Shown here piece after piece: positions 1 to 8,134 of a stretch of 64,000 bases of DNA. The stretch is from positions 1 to 64,000 of the forward strand of contig NZ_JYLL01000001.1 of assembly GCF_001439695.1 (NCBI RefSeq), written 5' to 3'. The notes beneath the pieces are model-generated. The model saw only the letters and a list, made by a program, of their open reading frames with translations, made no database searches and was not told the DNA's origin. Each line of letters begins with the position of its first letter. The first letter of the stretch is position 1. Both the position numbers and the translations under genes were made by a program. The DNA is from Pseudomonas veronii (GTDB lineage Bacteria; Pseudomonadota; Gammaproteobacteria; Pseudomonadales; Pseudomonadaceae).

Positions 1-3000
1 ACGACGCGCCGGTCGCAGCACCGACCACCGCAACGGGTTCCGAAGATCCGGCCCAGGGCATCGAAGTTAAGCTTTCGGCCACTGACGTAGACGGCGTGGC
101 AGACGTGAAATCCTTCACCGTCAGCACCCCAACCAACGGCACGTTCTACACCGACGCGGCGATGACCAAACCGGTGACCGGCTCGATTGATGCCGTCAAC
201 GGTGAAGCGACCGTTTACTTCAAACCAAACGCGAACTTCAACGGCACCGCCAACTTCACTTACACCGCGACCGACGGTGGTATTGCCGACGGCGGCAGCC
301 CGCTGACTTCGGCTCCAGCCAACGGCACCATCACCGTGACTGCGGTGAACGACGCGCCGGTCGCAGCACCGACCACCGCAACGGGTTCCGAAGATCCGGC
401 CCAGGGCATCGAAGTTAAGCTTTCGGCCACTGACGTAGACGGCGTGGCAGACGTGAAATCCTTCACCGTCGGCACGCCAACCAATGGCACCTTCTACACC
501 GATGCGGCGATGACCAAGCCAGTGACTGGTTCGATCGACGCCGTCAACGGCGAAGCCACCGTTTACTTCAAACCAAACGCGAACTTCAACGGCACCGCGA
601 ACTTCACCTACACCGCCACCGACGGCGGTATCGCTGACGGCGGCAGCCCGCTGACCTCAGCTCCAGCCAACGGCACTATCACCGTGACTCCGGTCAACGA
701 CGCGCCTGTGGCTGCGGCCACTACCGCGACCGGTGCTGAAGATCCAAGCGTAGGTATCGCGGTCAAGCTGTCCGCCACCGACGTGGATGGCGTGGCAGAC
801 GTGAAATCCTTCACCGTTGGCACGCCTACCAACGGCACGTTCTACACCGACGCCGCCATGACCAAGCCAGTGACTGGCTCGATTGACGCGGTCAACGGTG
901 AAGCGACCGTTTACTTCAAACCAAACGCGAACTTCAACGGCACGGCGAACTTCACCTACACCGCTACCGACGGCGGTATTGCCGACGGCGGCAGCCCGCT
1001 GACCTCAGCGCCTGCTAACGGCACTATCACCGTGACCCCGGTCAACGATGCGCCTGTGGCTGTGACCACTACCGCGACCGGTGCTGAAGACCCGAGCGTA
1101 GGTATCGCGGTCAAGCTGAGCGCCACCGACGTAGACGGCGTGGCAGACGTGAAGTCCTTCACCGTCGGCACGCCTACCAACGGTACGTTCTACACCGACG
1201 CGGCCATGACCAAGCCAGTAACTGGCTCGATCGACGCCGTCAATGGCGAAGCCACCGTTTACTTCAAACCAAACGCGAACTTCAACGGCACCGCGAACTT
1301 CACTTACACCGCCACCGACGGTGGTATTGCCGACGGCGGCAGCCCGCTGACTTCGGCTCCAGCCAACGGCACCATCACCGTGACTCCGGTCAACGATGCG
1401 CCTGTGGCTGTGACCACTACCGCGACCGGTGCTGAAGACCCAAGCGTAGGTATCGCGGTCAAACTGAGCGCGACCGATGTAGACGGCGTGGCAGACGTGA
1501 AATCCTTCACCGTCGGCACCCCAACCAACGGCACGTTCTACACCGACGCGGCGATGACCAAACCGGTGACCGGCTCGATTGATGCCGTCAACGGTGAAGC
1601 GACCGTTTACTTCAAACCAAACGCGAACTTCAACGGCACCGCCAACTTCACTTACACCGCGACCGACGGTGGTATTGCCGACGGCGGCAGCCCGCTGACT
1701 TCGGCTCCAGCCAACGGCACCATCACCGTGACTGCGGTGAACGACGCGCCGGTCGCAGCACCGACCACCGCAACGGGTTCCGAAGATCCGGCCCAGGGCA
1801 TCGAAGTTAAGCTTTCGGCCACTGACGTAGACGGCGTGGCAGACGTGAAATCCTTCACCGTCGGCACGCCAACCAATGGCACCTTCTACACCGATGCGGC
1901 GATGACCAAGCCAGTGACTGGTTCGATCGACGCCGTCAACGGCGAAGCCACCGTTTACTTCAAACCAAACGCGAACTTCAACGGCACCGCGAACTTCACC
2001 TACACCGCCACCGACGGCGGTATCGCTGACGGCGGCAGCCCGCTGACCTCAGCTCCAGCCAACGGCACTATCACCGTGACTCCGGTCAACGACGCGCCTG
2101 TGGCTGCGGCCACTACCGCGACCGGTGCTGAAGACCCAAGCGTAGGTATCGCGGTCAAGCTGTCCGCCACCGACGTAGACGGCGTGGCAGACGTGAAGTC
2201 CTTCACCGTCGGCACCCCAACCAACGGCACGTTCTACACCGACGCCGCCATGACCAAGCCGGTAACCGGCTCGATCGACGCAGTCAACGGCGAAGCCACC
2301 GTTTACTTCAAACCAAACGAAAACTTCAACGGCACCGCGAACTTCACCTACACCGCCACCGACGGCGGTATCGCCGACGGCGGCAGCCCGCTGACCTCGG
2401 CACCTGCCAACGGCACCATCACCGTAACTCCGGTCAACGACGCGCCGACTGCGAGCAATGGCTATGTAGAAAGCAACGAAGACACCCCAGTCGAGCTGAA
2501 ATGGTCGACGTTCGGGGTCAACGATGTGGATTCCACGGACCTGAAAGTCGTCTTCACCAGCCTGCCCAACGGTGCCATCGAGTACAAAGTCGACGGTGTC
2601 TGGGTCAAGCTCAGCGCGGCTGATCTGAAAACCGATACGTCGCCGGGCAAGGCCTTCAGCCAGGCCGACTTCGACAATCACAATGTGCGTTACAGCCCAG
2701 CGGCCAACGAGTCGGGCGATAACAGCTTCGGCAACGCCGGCGTCGGTAACAAGCAGGGTGATTACACCGAGCTGAAGTTCCAGGCGACCGACGGCCAGCT
2801 CAACAGCGATACGAAAACCATCACCGTGGATATCCACCCAGTGACGGACGTTCCTGTCGTGACCGTCGGCGCATTCGGTGACGTGCCAACCGGCTTGACC
2901 ATTCAAACCTGGACCGGCGGCAACCTGCCGGGTGCATTGGGTACGAACGGCAATGGGGTTGTTCAGTCCAGCGATTTGATCCGGGTCATCAACGCTCAAA

Positions 3001-6000
3001 CGCCTGACAGCGCAGCCTCCACGGGTGTGACCACCAACGTGAGCAACGCTAATGTGGTGGAACTCACCGCGACCAAAGTCTCCGGTCTGATTTACCTGGA
3101 AGCTGGCAAGAGCTACAGCTTCACCGGCAGCGCCGATGACAGCCTGGCGGTTACCGTCGGCGGCAAGTTGGTGTCGACCGAGACCTGGAGCCAGGGCACC
3201 GGGATCAACGCAACCCCCTTTACGCCGACAGAGTCGGGTTATTACACCCTCGACATCTATCACTACAACCAGGCCGGCCCGGGCAACTACGACGTCAATG
3301 TCTCGATCAACAACGGCCCGTCGATGGCGTTGGGCAGCAGCGGCGTGCAGACCTATACCAGCCTGGAAGCGTTGAAAGCCGCCGGGGCGGTGTTTGACGA
3401 TGCTCATGTGGTCAACGGAGAAGGTTATTACACCGGCTACGTTTATAACCACGGCCTGGAAGACACTGCGATCAAGATCAGCCCGATCACGACCACGTTT
3501 GTCGACAATGACCAGTCGGAATCGCACAAGGTAGAAATCAGCGGCCTGCCTGAAGGCGCTGTCATCACCGACGGCGCCACGGGCCACAGCTATACCTCGA
3601 CGGGTGCGACCACCCAGTACGATGTCAGCAATTGGAACCTGGCTACCCTGACCGTCACTCCGGCCAAGGATGCGACTGCCAATTTCGATCTGACTGTGAC
3701 GGCAACGGCCAAAGAGTTGAGCACGCAGGTTGAAGAAGTCACGACTGGCAAGGTGAGCGTGGTGATCACTGCGGTCAACGACGCGCCGGTGGCTGTGGCC
3801 ACGACTGCGACGGGTGCTGAAGACCCAAGCGTAGGTATCGCGGTCAAACTGAGCGCGACCGACGTCGATGGCCTGACCAACGTCAAGTCGTTCACCGTCG
3901 GCACGCCAACCAATGGCACGTTCTATACCGACGCGGCGATGACCAAAGCGGTGACCGGTGCGATTACCGCGGTCAACGGCGAAGCCACCGTGTACTTCAA
4001 ACCGAACGCGAACTTCAACGGCACGGCGAACTTCACCTACACCGCCACCGACAGCGGCAACGCTGACGGCAGCAATGTACTGACCTCGCCAGCAGCCAAC
4101 GGCAGCATCACCGTGACTCCGGTCAACGATGCGCCGGTTGCAGCGGCAACCACCGCGACCGGTGCTGAAGATCCAAGCGTAGGCATCGCGGTCAAGCTGA
4201 GCGCGACCGACGTCGATGGCCTGACCAACGTCAAGTCGTTCACCGTCGGCACGCCAACCAATGGCACGTTCTATACCGACGCGGCGATGACCAAAGCGGT
4301 GACCGGCGCCATTAACGCTGTCAACGGCGAAGCCACCGTGTACTTCAAGCCGAACGCGAACTTCAACGGCACGGCGAACTTCACCTACACCGCGACCGAC
4401 GGCGGCAACGCTGACGGCAGCAACGTACTGACCTCGCCAGCAGCCAACGGCAGCATCACCGTGACTCCGGTCAACGATGCGCCAGTGGCTGCAGCAACCA
4501 CCGCGACCGGTTCTGAAGATCCAAGCGTAGGCATCGCGGTCAAGCTGAGCGCGACCGACGTCGATGGCCTGACCAACGTCAAGTCGTTCACCGTCGGCAC
4601 GCCAACCAATGGCACCTTCTACACCGACGCGGCGATGACCAAAGCGGTGACCGGTGCGATTACCGCGGTCAACGGCGAAGCCACGGTTTACTTCAAGCCG
4701 AACACAAACTTCAACGGCACGGCGAACTTCACCTACACCGCGACCGACGGCGGCAACGCTGACGGCAGCAACGTACTGACCTCGCCAGCAGCCAACGGCA
4801 GCATCACCGTGACTCCGGTCAACGACGCGCCGGTGGCTGTGGCCACTATTGCGACGGGTGCTGAAGACCCAAGCGTAGGTATCGCGGTCAAGCTGAGCGC
4901 GACCGACGTAGACGGCCTGGCGAACGTGAAATCCTTCACCGTCGGCACGCCAACCAATGGCACCTTCTACACCGACGCGGCGATGACCAAAGCGGTGACC
5001 GGCGCGATTACCGCGGTCAACGGCGAAGCCACCGTGTACTTCAAACCGAACGCGAACTTCAACGGCACGGCGAACTTCACCTACACCGCCACCGACAGCG
5101 GCAACGCTGACGGCAGCAACGTACTGACCTCGCCAGCAGCCAACGGCAGCATCACCGTGACTCCGGTCAACGATGCGCCAGTGGCTGCAGCAACCACCGC
5201 GACCGGTGCTGAAGACCCAAGCGTAGGCATCGCGGTCAAGCTGAGCGCGACCGACGTCGATGGCCTGACCAACGTCAAGTCGTTCACCGTTGGCACGCCA
5301 ACCAACGGCACCTTCTACACCGACGCAGCGATGACCAAACCAGTGACCGGCGCGATTACCGCGGTCAACGGCGAAGCCACCGTGTACTTCAAGCCGAACG
5401 CGAACTTCAACGGCACGGCGAACTTCACCTACACCGCCACCGACAGCGGCAACGCTAACGGCAGCAATCCGCTGACCTCGGCCCCGGCCAACGGCACTAT
5501 CACCGTGACCTCGGTCAACGACGCACCGACCCTGGACCTGAGCACCACAGACGGTTCCGTCCTCACCAGCTACAGCACGGCCTACTCGGAGCGCAGTACG
5601 GGTGGGATAGCGATCACCGGCAACGTAGCCATCGGTGACGTCGACAGCAGCCAGATGCAAAGCGCGACCATCACCTTGAAAAACGCCAGCGCGGGCGACC
5701 AGCTCAGCTCGAGCCTGGTGACCGTGGGCGGTACTTACAACGGCGTCACCCTGACCAGCGTCGGCACCGACGTCAGTGGCAAAATCGTCCTGACCCTGTC
5801 GGGCGCGGCTGACACGGCCACCTACAAGTCGTTGCTCGAGTCGTTCCAGTACTCCAGCACCAGCAAGTATCCGACCACGGGTGATCGCACCGTCGAGATC
5901 TCTGTGAAGGACAACGCAGGTGCTGACAGCCTGAGTTCGTCGGTGGCCACCAGCACCATTACCGTTGCGCCACAGGCTTATGTGGTGACTGAAGGCGGCG

Positions 6001-7628
6001 GCGCTGCCGATGTCATCGACCTGAGCAGCTCCTCGGCCAACAACATGGTGGTCGGTGACAAAGGCGGTATCGTCAATGCGGGCAGCAACTACAACATTGC
6101 CTTCATCGTCGATACCTCGGGCAGTATCGGCAGCAGTGCGATGAAGTCGATCAAGGCGCAGCTTGCGAGCGTGTTCGATACCTTGATCAGCAATGCCGGT
6201 AAAAGCGACTCGGGTGTTGTGAAAGTACTGCTGGTCGACTTCGATACGCGGGTCGAAGCGCAGGTCTCGGTCAACCTCGCCGACAAGGACGCCGCTAAAG
6301 CGGCCTTGCAGGCTGTGTTGACTCAGATGACGTCAAAATCGAGCGACATGACCAACTATCAGGATGCGTTCAACGCCGCCACCAACTGGTTCAAAGGCGA
6401 CGAAGCCACGAGCAATGTGGGTGCAAAAAACCTGACGTACTTCATTACCGACGGTGAGCCGAACATGTACACCGCCATTCAGGGTAACCCTCTCCTGGGC
6501 TCGACCAGTTGGTTCGGCTCGAATGTTTACTTTGATAGCATCGTCAATAGCGGCAATTACGTCTTGGGTCAGACCAACTCGGTCACAACGACAATCAACG
6601 GCAGGACGCAGGTGATTGTCGATGGTGACGGCAAGGTCTATTCCTACGATGGTTGGGGTAATAAAAACCTCGAAGGCACCGTGGTGGCCAACAGCAGCGG
6701 CGGCTTTGACGTGGCGTCGGTCTACAACGACTCCAGCGCCGCCATGAGCAACGCCCAGTCGGCCTACTCCGATCTGGTCAACGCGGTTCCAGGCAAGGTT
6801 GTCGTCGAGGCCATCGGTCTGGGCTCGAACATTGATACCGCTGTGCTCAAGCAGTTCGATACCGATCATAACGTCTCCACGATCGACACCGCGAAGCTGG
6901 CGGATGCCATCACCGGCCACGCGGCTGATACCGGCGCCGACACCCTCACCGGTGGTTCGGGCAACGACATTCTGTTCGGCGACCTGATCAGCTACAACAA
7001 CCTTGAAGGCAGTGCTGCACTCAAGGCGTTCGCGGCCGACAAACTGGCCACGACCGTCGATCACATCGATGACCGTACCTTGCACCAGTTCATCACCGAG
7101 CACGTCGCTGACGTGGGTGCATTGGCCAGCGCGTCGAACATCTACGGCACCAACGACGGCGCTGACAAGCTGATCGGCAACGCCGGCGACGACATTCTGT
7201 TCGGCCAAGGCGGTAACGACGTGCTCAACGGCGGGGCGGGTAACGACATCCTGGTGGGCGGCAAGGGCAATGACACCCTCACCGGCGGCGCGGGGGCGGA
7301 TACCTTCGTGTGGCTCAAAGGGGATACCAACACCGGGACTGGCGTCGATACCATCACCGACTTCAAGCACAGCGAAGGCGATAAGTTGGACCTGTCCGAT
7401 TTGCTGCAAGGCAGTAACGACACCAACCTGACCAGCTACCTGAAGTTGAGCACCGATTCGGCGGGCAACTCGACGCTGAGTGTCAGCAGCAGCGGTTCGT
7501 TCACGGCGCAGGGTGGCGGTACGGCCGATGTTACGATCAAGGTCGATGGCGCCAGCTGGGGCAGTGGCAGTGCCGCGATCAACAGCCTGATCGCCGGTGG
7601 TGATCTGACCGTCAAGCATCACGACTGA
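1..7628 (+). CDS. lapA: LapA-like giant RTX adhesin, C-terminal part (5' end outside window)
   Basis: The reading frame is open from the first base, so the N-terminus is missing. In order: seven 116-residue tandem-95/cadherin-like repeats (3-2438); a divergent Ig-like domain; a PA14/GLEYA-like module (about 2868-3330, with GSADDS); a T1SS-143-like domain; five more 116-residue repeats (3780-5519); a further cadherin-like domain; a von Willebrand A domain with the MIDAS motif DTSGS (about 6090-6900); glycine/aspartate-rich RTX nonapeptides (about 6930-6990 and 7150-7300); and a C-terminal type I secretion signal. Proteins of this family are exported by a LapBCE-type type I system, held in the outer membrane and released by LapG cleavage near the N-terminus. 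The adjoining lapD and lapG support this role. It could be a LapA paralogue (MapA-like) rather than LapA itself. Confidence 0.85.
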   Translation, partial: DAPVAAPTTATGSEDPAQGIEVKLSATDVDGVADVKSFTVSTPTNGTFYTDAAMTKPVTGSIDAVNGEATVYFKPNANFNGTANFTYTATDGGIADGGSPLTSAPANGTITVTAVNDAPVAAPTTATGSEDPAQGIEVKLSATDVDGVADVKSFTVGTPTNGTFYTDAAMTKPVTGSIDAVNGEATVYFKPNANFNGTANFTYTATDGGIADGGSPLTSAPANGTITVTPVNDAPVAAATTATGAEDPSVGIAVKLSATDVDGVADVKSFTVGTPTNGTFYTDAAMTKPVTGSIDAVNGEATVYFKPNANFNGTANFTYTATDGGIADGGSPLTSAPANGTITVTPVNDAPVAVTTTATGAEDPSVGIAVKLSATDVDGVADVKSFTVGTPTNGTFYTDAAMTKPVTGSIDAVNGEATVYFKPNANFNGTANFTYTATDGGIADGGSPLTSAPANGTITVTPVNDAPVAVTTTATGAEDPSVGIAVKLSATDVDGVADVKSFTVGTPTNGTFYTDAAMTKPVTGSIDAVNGEATVYFKPNANFNGTANFTYTATDGGIADGGSPLTSAPANGTITVTAVNDAPVAAPTTATGSEDPAQGIEVKLSATDVDGVADVKSFTVGTPTNGTFYTDAAMTKPVTGSIDAVNGEATVYFKPNANFNGTANFTYTATDGGIADGGSPLTSAPANGTITVTPVNDAPVAAATTATGAEDPSVGIAVKLSATDVDGVADVKSFTVGTPTNGTFYTDAAMTKPVTGSIDAVNGEATVYFKPNENFNGTANFTYTATDGGIADGGSPLTSAPANGTITVTPVNDAPTASNGYVESNEDTPVELKWSTFGVNDVDSTDLKVVFTSLPNGAIEYKVDGVWVKLSAADLKTDTSPGKAFSQADFDNHNVRYSPAANESGDNSFGNAGVGNKQGDYTELKFQATDGQLNSDTKTITVDIHPVTDVPVVTVGAFGDVPTGLTIQTWTGGNLPGALGTNGNGVVQSSDLIRVINAQTPDSAASTGVTTNVSNANVVELTATKVSGLIYLEAGKSYSFTGSADDSLAVTVGGKLVSTETWSQGTGINATPFTPTESGYYTLDIYHYNQAGPGNYDVNVSINNGPSMALGSSGVQTYTSLEALKAAGAVFDDAHVVNGEGYYTGYVYNHGLEDTAIKISPITTTFVDNDQSESHKVEISGLPEGAVITDGATGHSYTSTGATTQYDVSNWNLATLTVTPAKDATANFDLTVTATAKELSTQVEEVTTGKVSVVITAVNDAPVAVATTATGAEDPSVGIAVKLSATDVDGLTNVKSFTVGTPTNGTFYTDAAMTKAVTGAITAVNGEATVYFKPNANFNGTANFTYTATDSGNADGSNVLTSPAANGSITVTPVNDAPVAAATTATGAEDPSVGIAVKLSATDVDGLTNVKSFTVGTPTNGTFYTDAAMTKAVTGAINAVNGEATVYFKPNANFNGTANFTYTATDGGNADGSNVLTSPAANGSITVTPVNDAPVAAATTATGSEDPSVGIAVKLSATDVDGLTNVKSFTVGTPTNGTFYTDAAMTKAVTGAITAVNGEATVYFKPNTNFNGTANFTYTATDGGNADGSNVLTSPAANGSITVTPVNDAPVAVATIATGAEDPSVGIAVKLSATDVDGLANVKSFTVGTPTNGTFYTDAAMTKAVTGAITAVNGEATVYFKPNANFNGTANFTYTATDSGNADGSNVLTSPAANGSITVTPVNDAPVAAATTATGAEDPSVGIAVKLSATDVDGLTNVKSFTVGTPTNGTFYTDAAMTKPVTGAITAVNGEATVYFKPNANFNGTANFTYTATDSGNANGSNPLTSAPANGTITVTSVNDAPTLDLSTTDGSVLTSYSTAYSERSTGGIAITGNVAIGDVDSSQMQSATITLKNASAGDQLSSSLVTVGGTYNGVTLTSVGTDVSGKIVLTLSGAADTATYKSLLESFQYSSTSKYPTTGDRTVEISVKDNAGADSLSSSVATSTITVAPQAYVVTEGGGAADVIDLSSSSANNMVVGDKGGIVNAGSNYNIAFIVDTSGSIGSSAMKSIKAQLASVFDTLISNAGKSDSGVVKVLLVDFDTRVEAQVSVNLADKDAAKAALQAVLTQMTSKSSDMTNYQDAFNAATNWFKGDEATSNVGAKNLTYFITDGEPNMYTAIQGNPLLGSTSWFGSNVYFDSIVNSGNYVLGQTNSVTTTINGRTQVIVDGDGKVYSYDGWGNKNLEGTVVANSSGGFDVASVYNDSSAAMSNAQSAYSDLVNAVPGKVVVEAIGLGSNIDTAVLKQFDTDHNVSTIDTAKLADAITGHAADTGADTLTGGSGNDILFGDLISYNNLEGSAALKAFAADKLATTVDHIDDRTLHQFITEHVADVGALASASNIYGTNDGADKLIGNAGDDILFGQGGNDVLNGGAGNDILVGGKGNDTLTGGAGADTFVWLKGDTNTGTGVDTITDFKHSEGDKLDLSDLLQGSNDTNLTSYLKLSTDSAGNSTLSVSSSGSFTAQGGGTADVTIKVDGASWGSGSAAINSLIAGGDLTVKHHD
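3..2438 (+). repeat. Seven tandem 348-bp coding repeats (adhesin block 1)
   Basis: Units begin at the Asp codon of the NDAP motif at 3, 351, 699, 1047, 1395, 1743 and 2091, an exact period of 348 bp (116 codons). Typical block-1 wording is DGVADVKSF and ADGGSPLTSAPANG. Units are almost identical in DNA as well as protein; positions 87-742 and 1479-2134 differ at a single base. Confidence 0.97.
3780..5519 (+). repeat. Five tandem 348-bp coding repeats (adhesin block 2)
   Basis: Units begin at 3780, 4128, 4476, 4824 and 5172 with the same 348-bp period. The block has its own consensus (DGLTNVKSF and ADGSNVLTSPAANG), different from block 1. The last unit starts with the block-2 consensus but ends with NPLTSAPANG as in block 1, so it looks like a hybrid. 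Confidence 0.97.
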
Positions 7629-7635
7629 TCACCCT

Positions 7636-7665
7636 GGAGCGCCAATCTTTCGGGATTGGTGCTCC
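7636..7665 (+). terminator. Strong stem-loop after the adhesin gene
   Basis: A 12-bp stem (7636-7647 with 7654-7665, one G-U pair) closes a 6-nt loop TTTCGG, 8 bases after the adhesin stop. No T-run follows, so it may be an mRNA-stabilising or Rho-associated 3' end rather than a classical intrinsic terminator. Confidence 0.55.
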
Positions 7666-7751
7666 GTGGGCACCAGCTTCGGGAAAATGTGTGTAATCTC
7701 TGTAGGAGCCAGGTGCGGCGCCTGCAGGGATTTTTTATTGGGAGAACGCTG

Positions 7752-8090
7752 ATGTTCTACGTGCAACGCGATCAATACAACGCTTTGGTTCGCGTCGAGA
7801 CGCAGGCCTTCGCCGAATCCACCGGGACTCTACCGGCGGATCATCAGGACATTCAGGCGTGGTTTGCCACGGATGTGATCGACAACAGCCTCAAGCAGCT
7901 CCAACAGAGCGACTCCGAGATGATTCGGGTGCTCGATGACTTGATCCAGGTGCTGACCGCCAAGGGCGTGATCCGCATCACTGACCTGCCGCCCGCCGCG
8001 CAGGTCAAGGTGATGGAGCGTACCCAGGCACGGACGGCGCTGGGCGGTTTGAGTGAGCTGATCAATGACGATGAAAGCGGTTTGATCTGA
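7752..8090 (+). CDS. Small conserved protein between adhesin and lapD
   Basis: A 112-residue protein without signal peptide or membrane segment, predicted to be cytoplasmic. I chose the ATG at 7752 because GGGAG lies 8-12 bases upstream; the frame stays open upstream but the extension is not protein-like. It reads mostly as alpha-helix, with a hydrophobic patch around LDDLIQVLTAKGVIRITDLP. From memory, a protein of this size occupies the same position between lapA and lapD in P. fluorescens Pf0-1 and is sometimes labelled 'tryptophan synthase subunit beta-like', which looks wrong because it lacks the PLP fold. It lies in the same direction as the adhesin and converges on lapD. I assign no function. 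Confidence 0.8.
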   Translation: MFYVQRDQYNALVRVETQAFAESTGTLPADHQDIQAWFATDVIDNSLKQLQQSDSEMIRVLDDLIQVLTAKGVIRITDLPPAAQVKVMERTQARTALGGLSELINDDESGLI

Positions 8091-8134
8091 GGCGCACGCA
8101 CCTCTTTCACGGCATGAGCGTCAAGCCGGCCTGA

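Noticed and set aside
3..2438. CRISPR array, suggested by regular repeats
   Set aside because: The period is 348 bp, in frame, without unique spacers; it encodes protein repeats.
2049..5660. 1203-codon open frame on the minus strand opposite the adhesin repeats
   Set aside because: It is the antisense of a repetitive gene with strong codon bias; its length follows from the repeat, its product has Arg/Gly/His-rich composition, and there is no start context.
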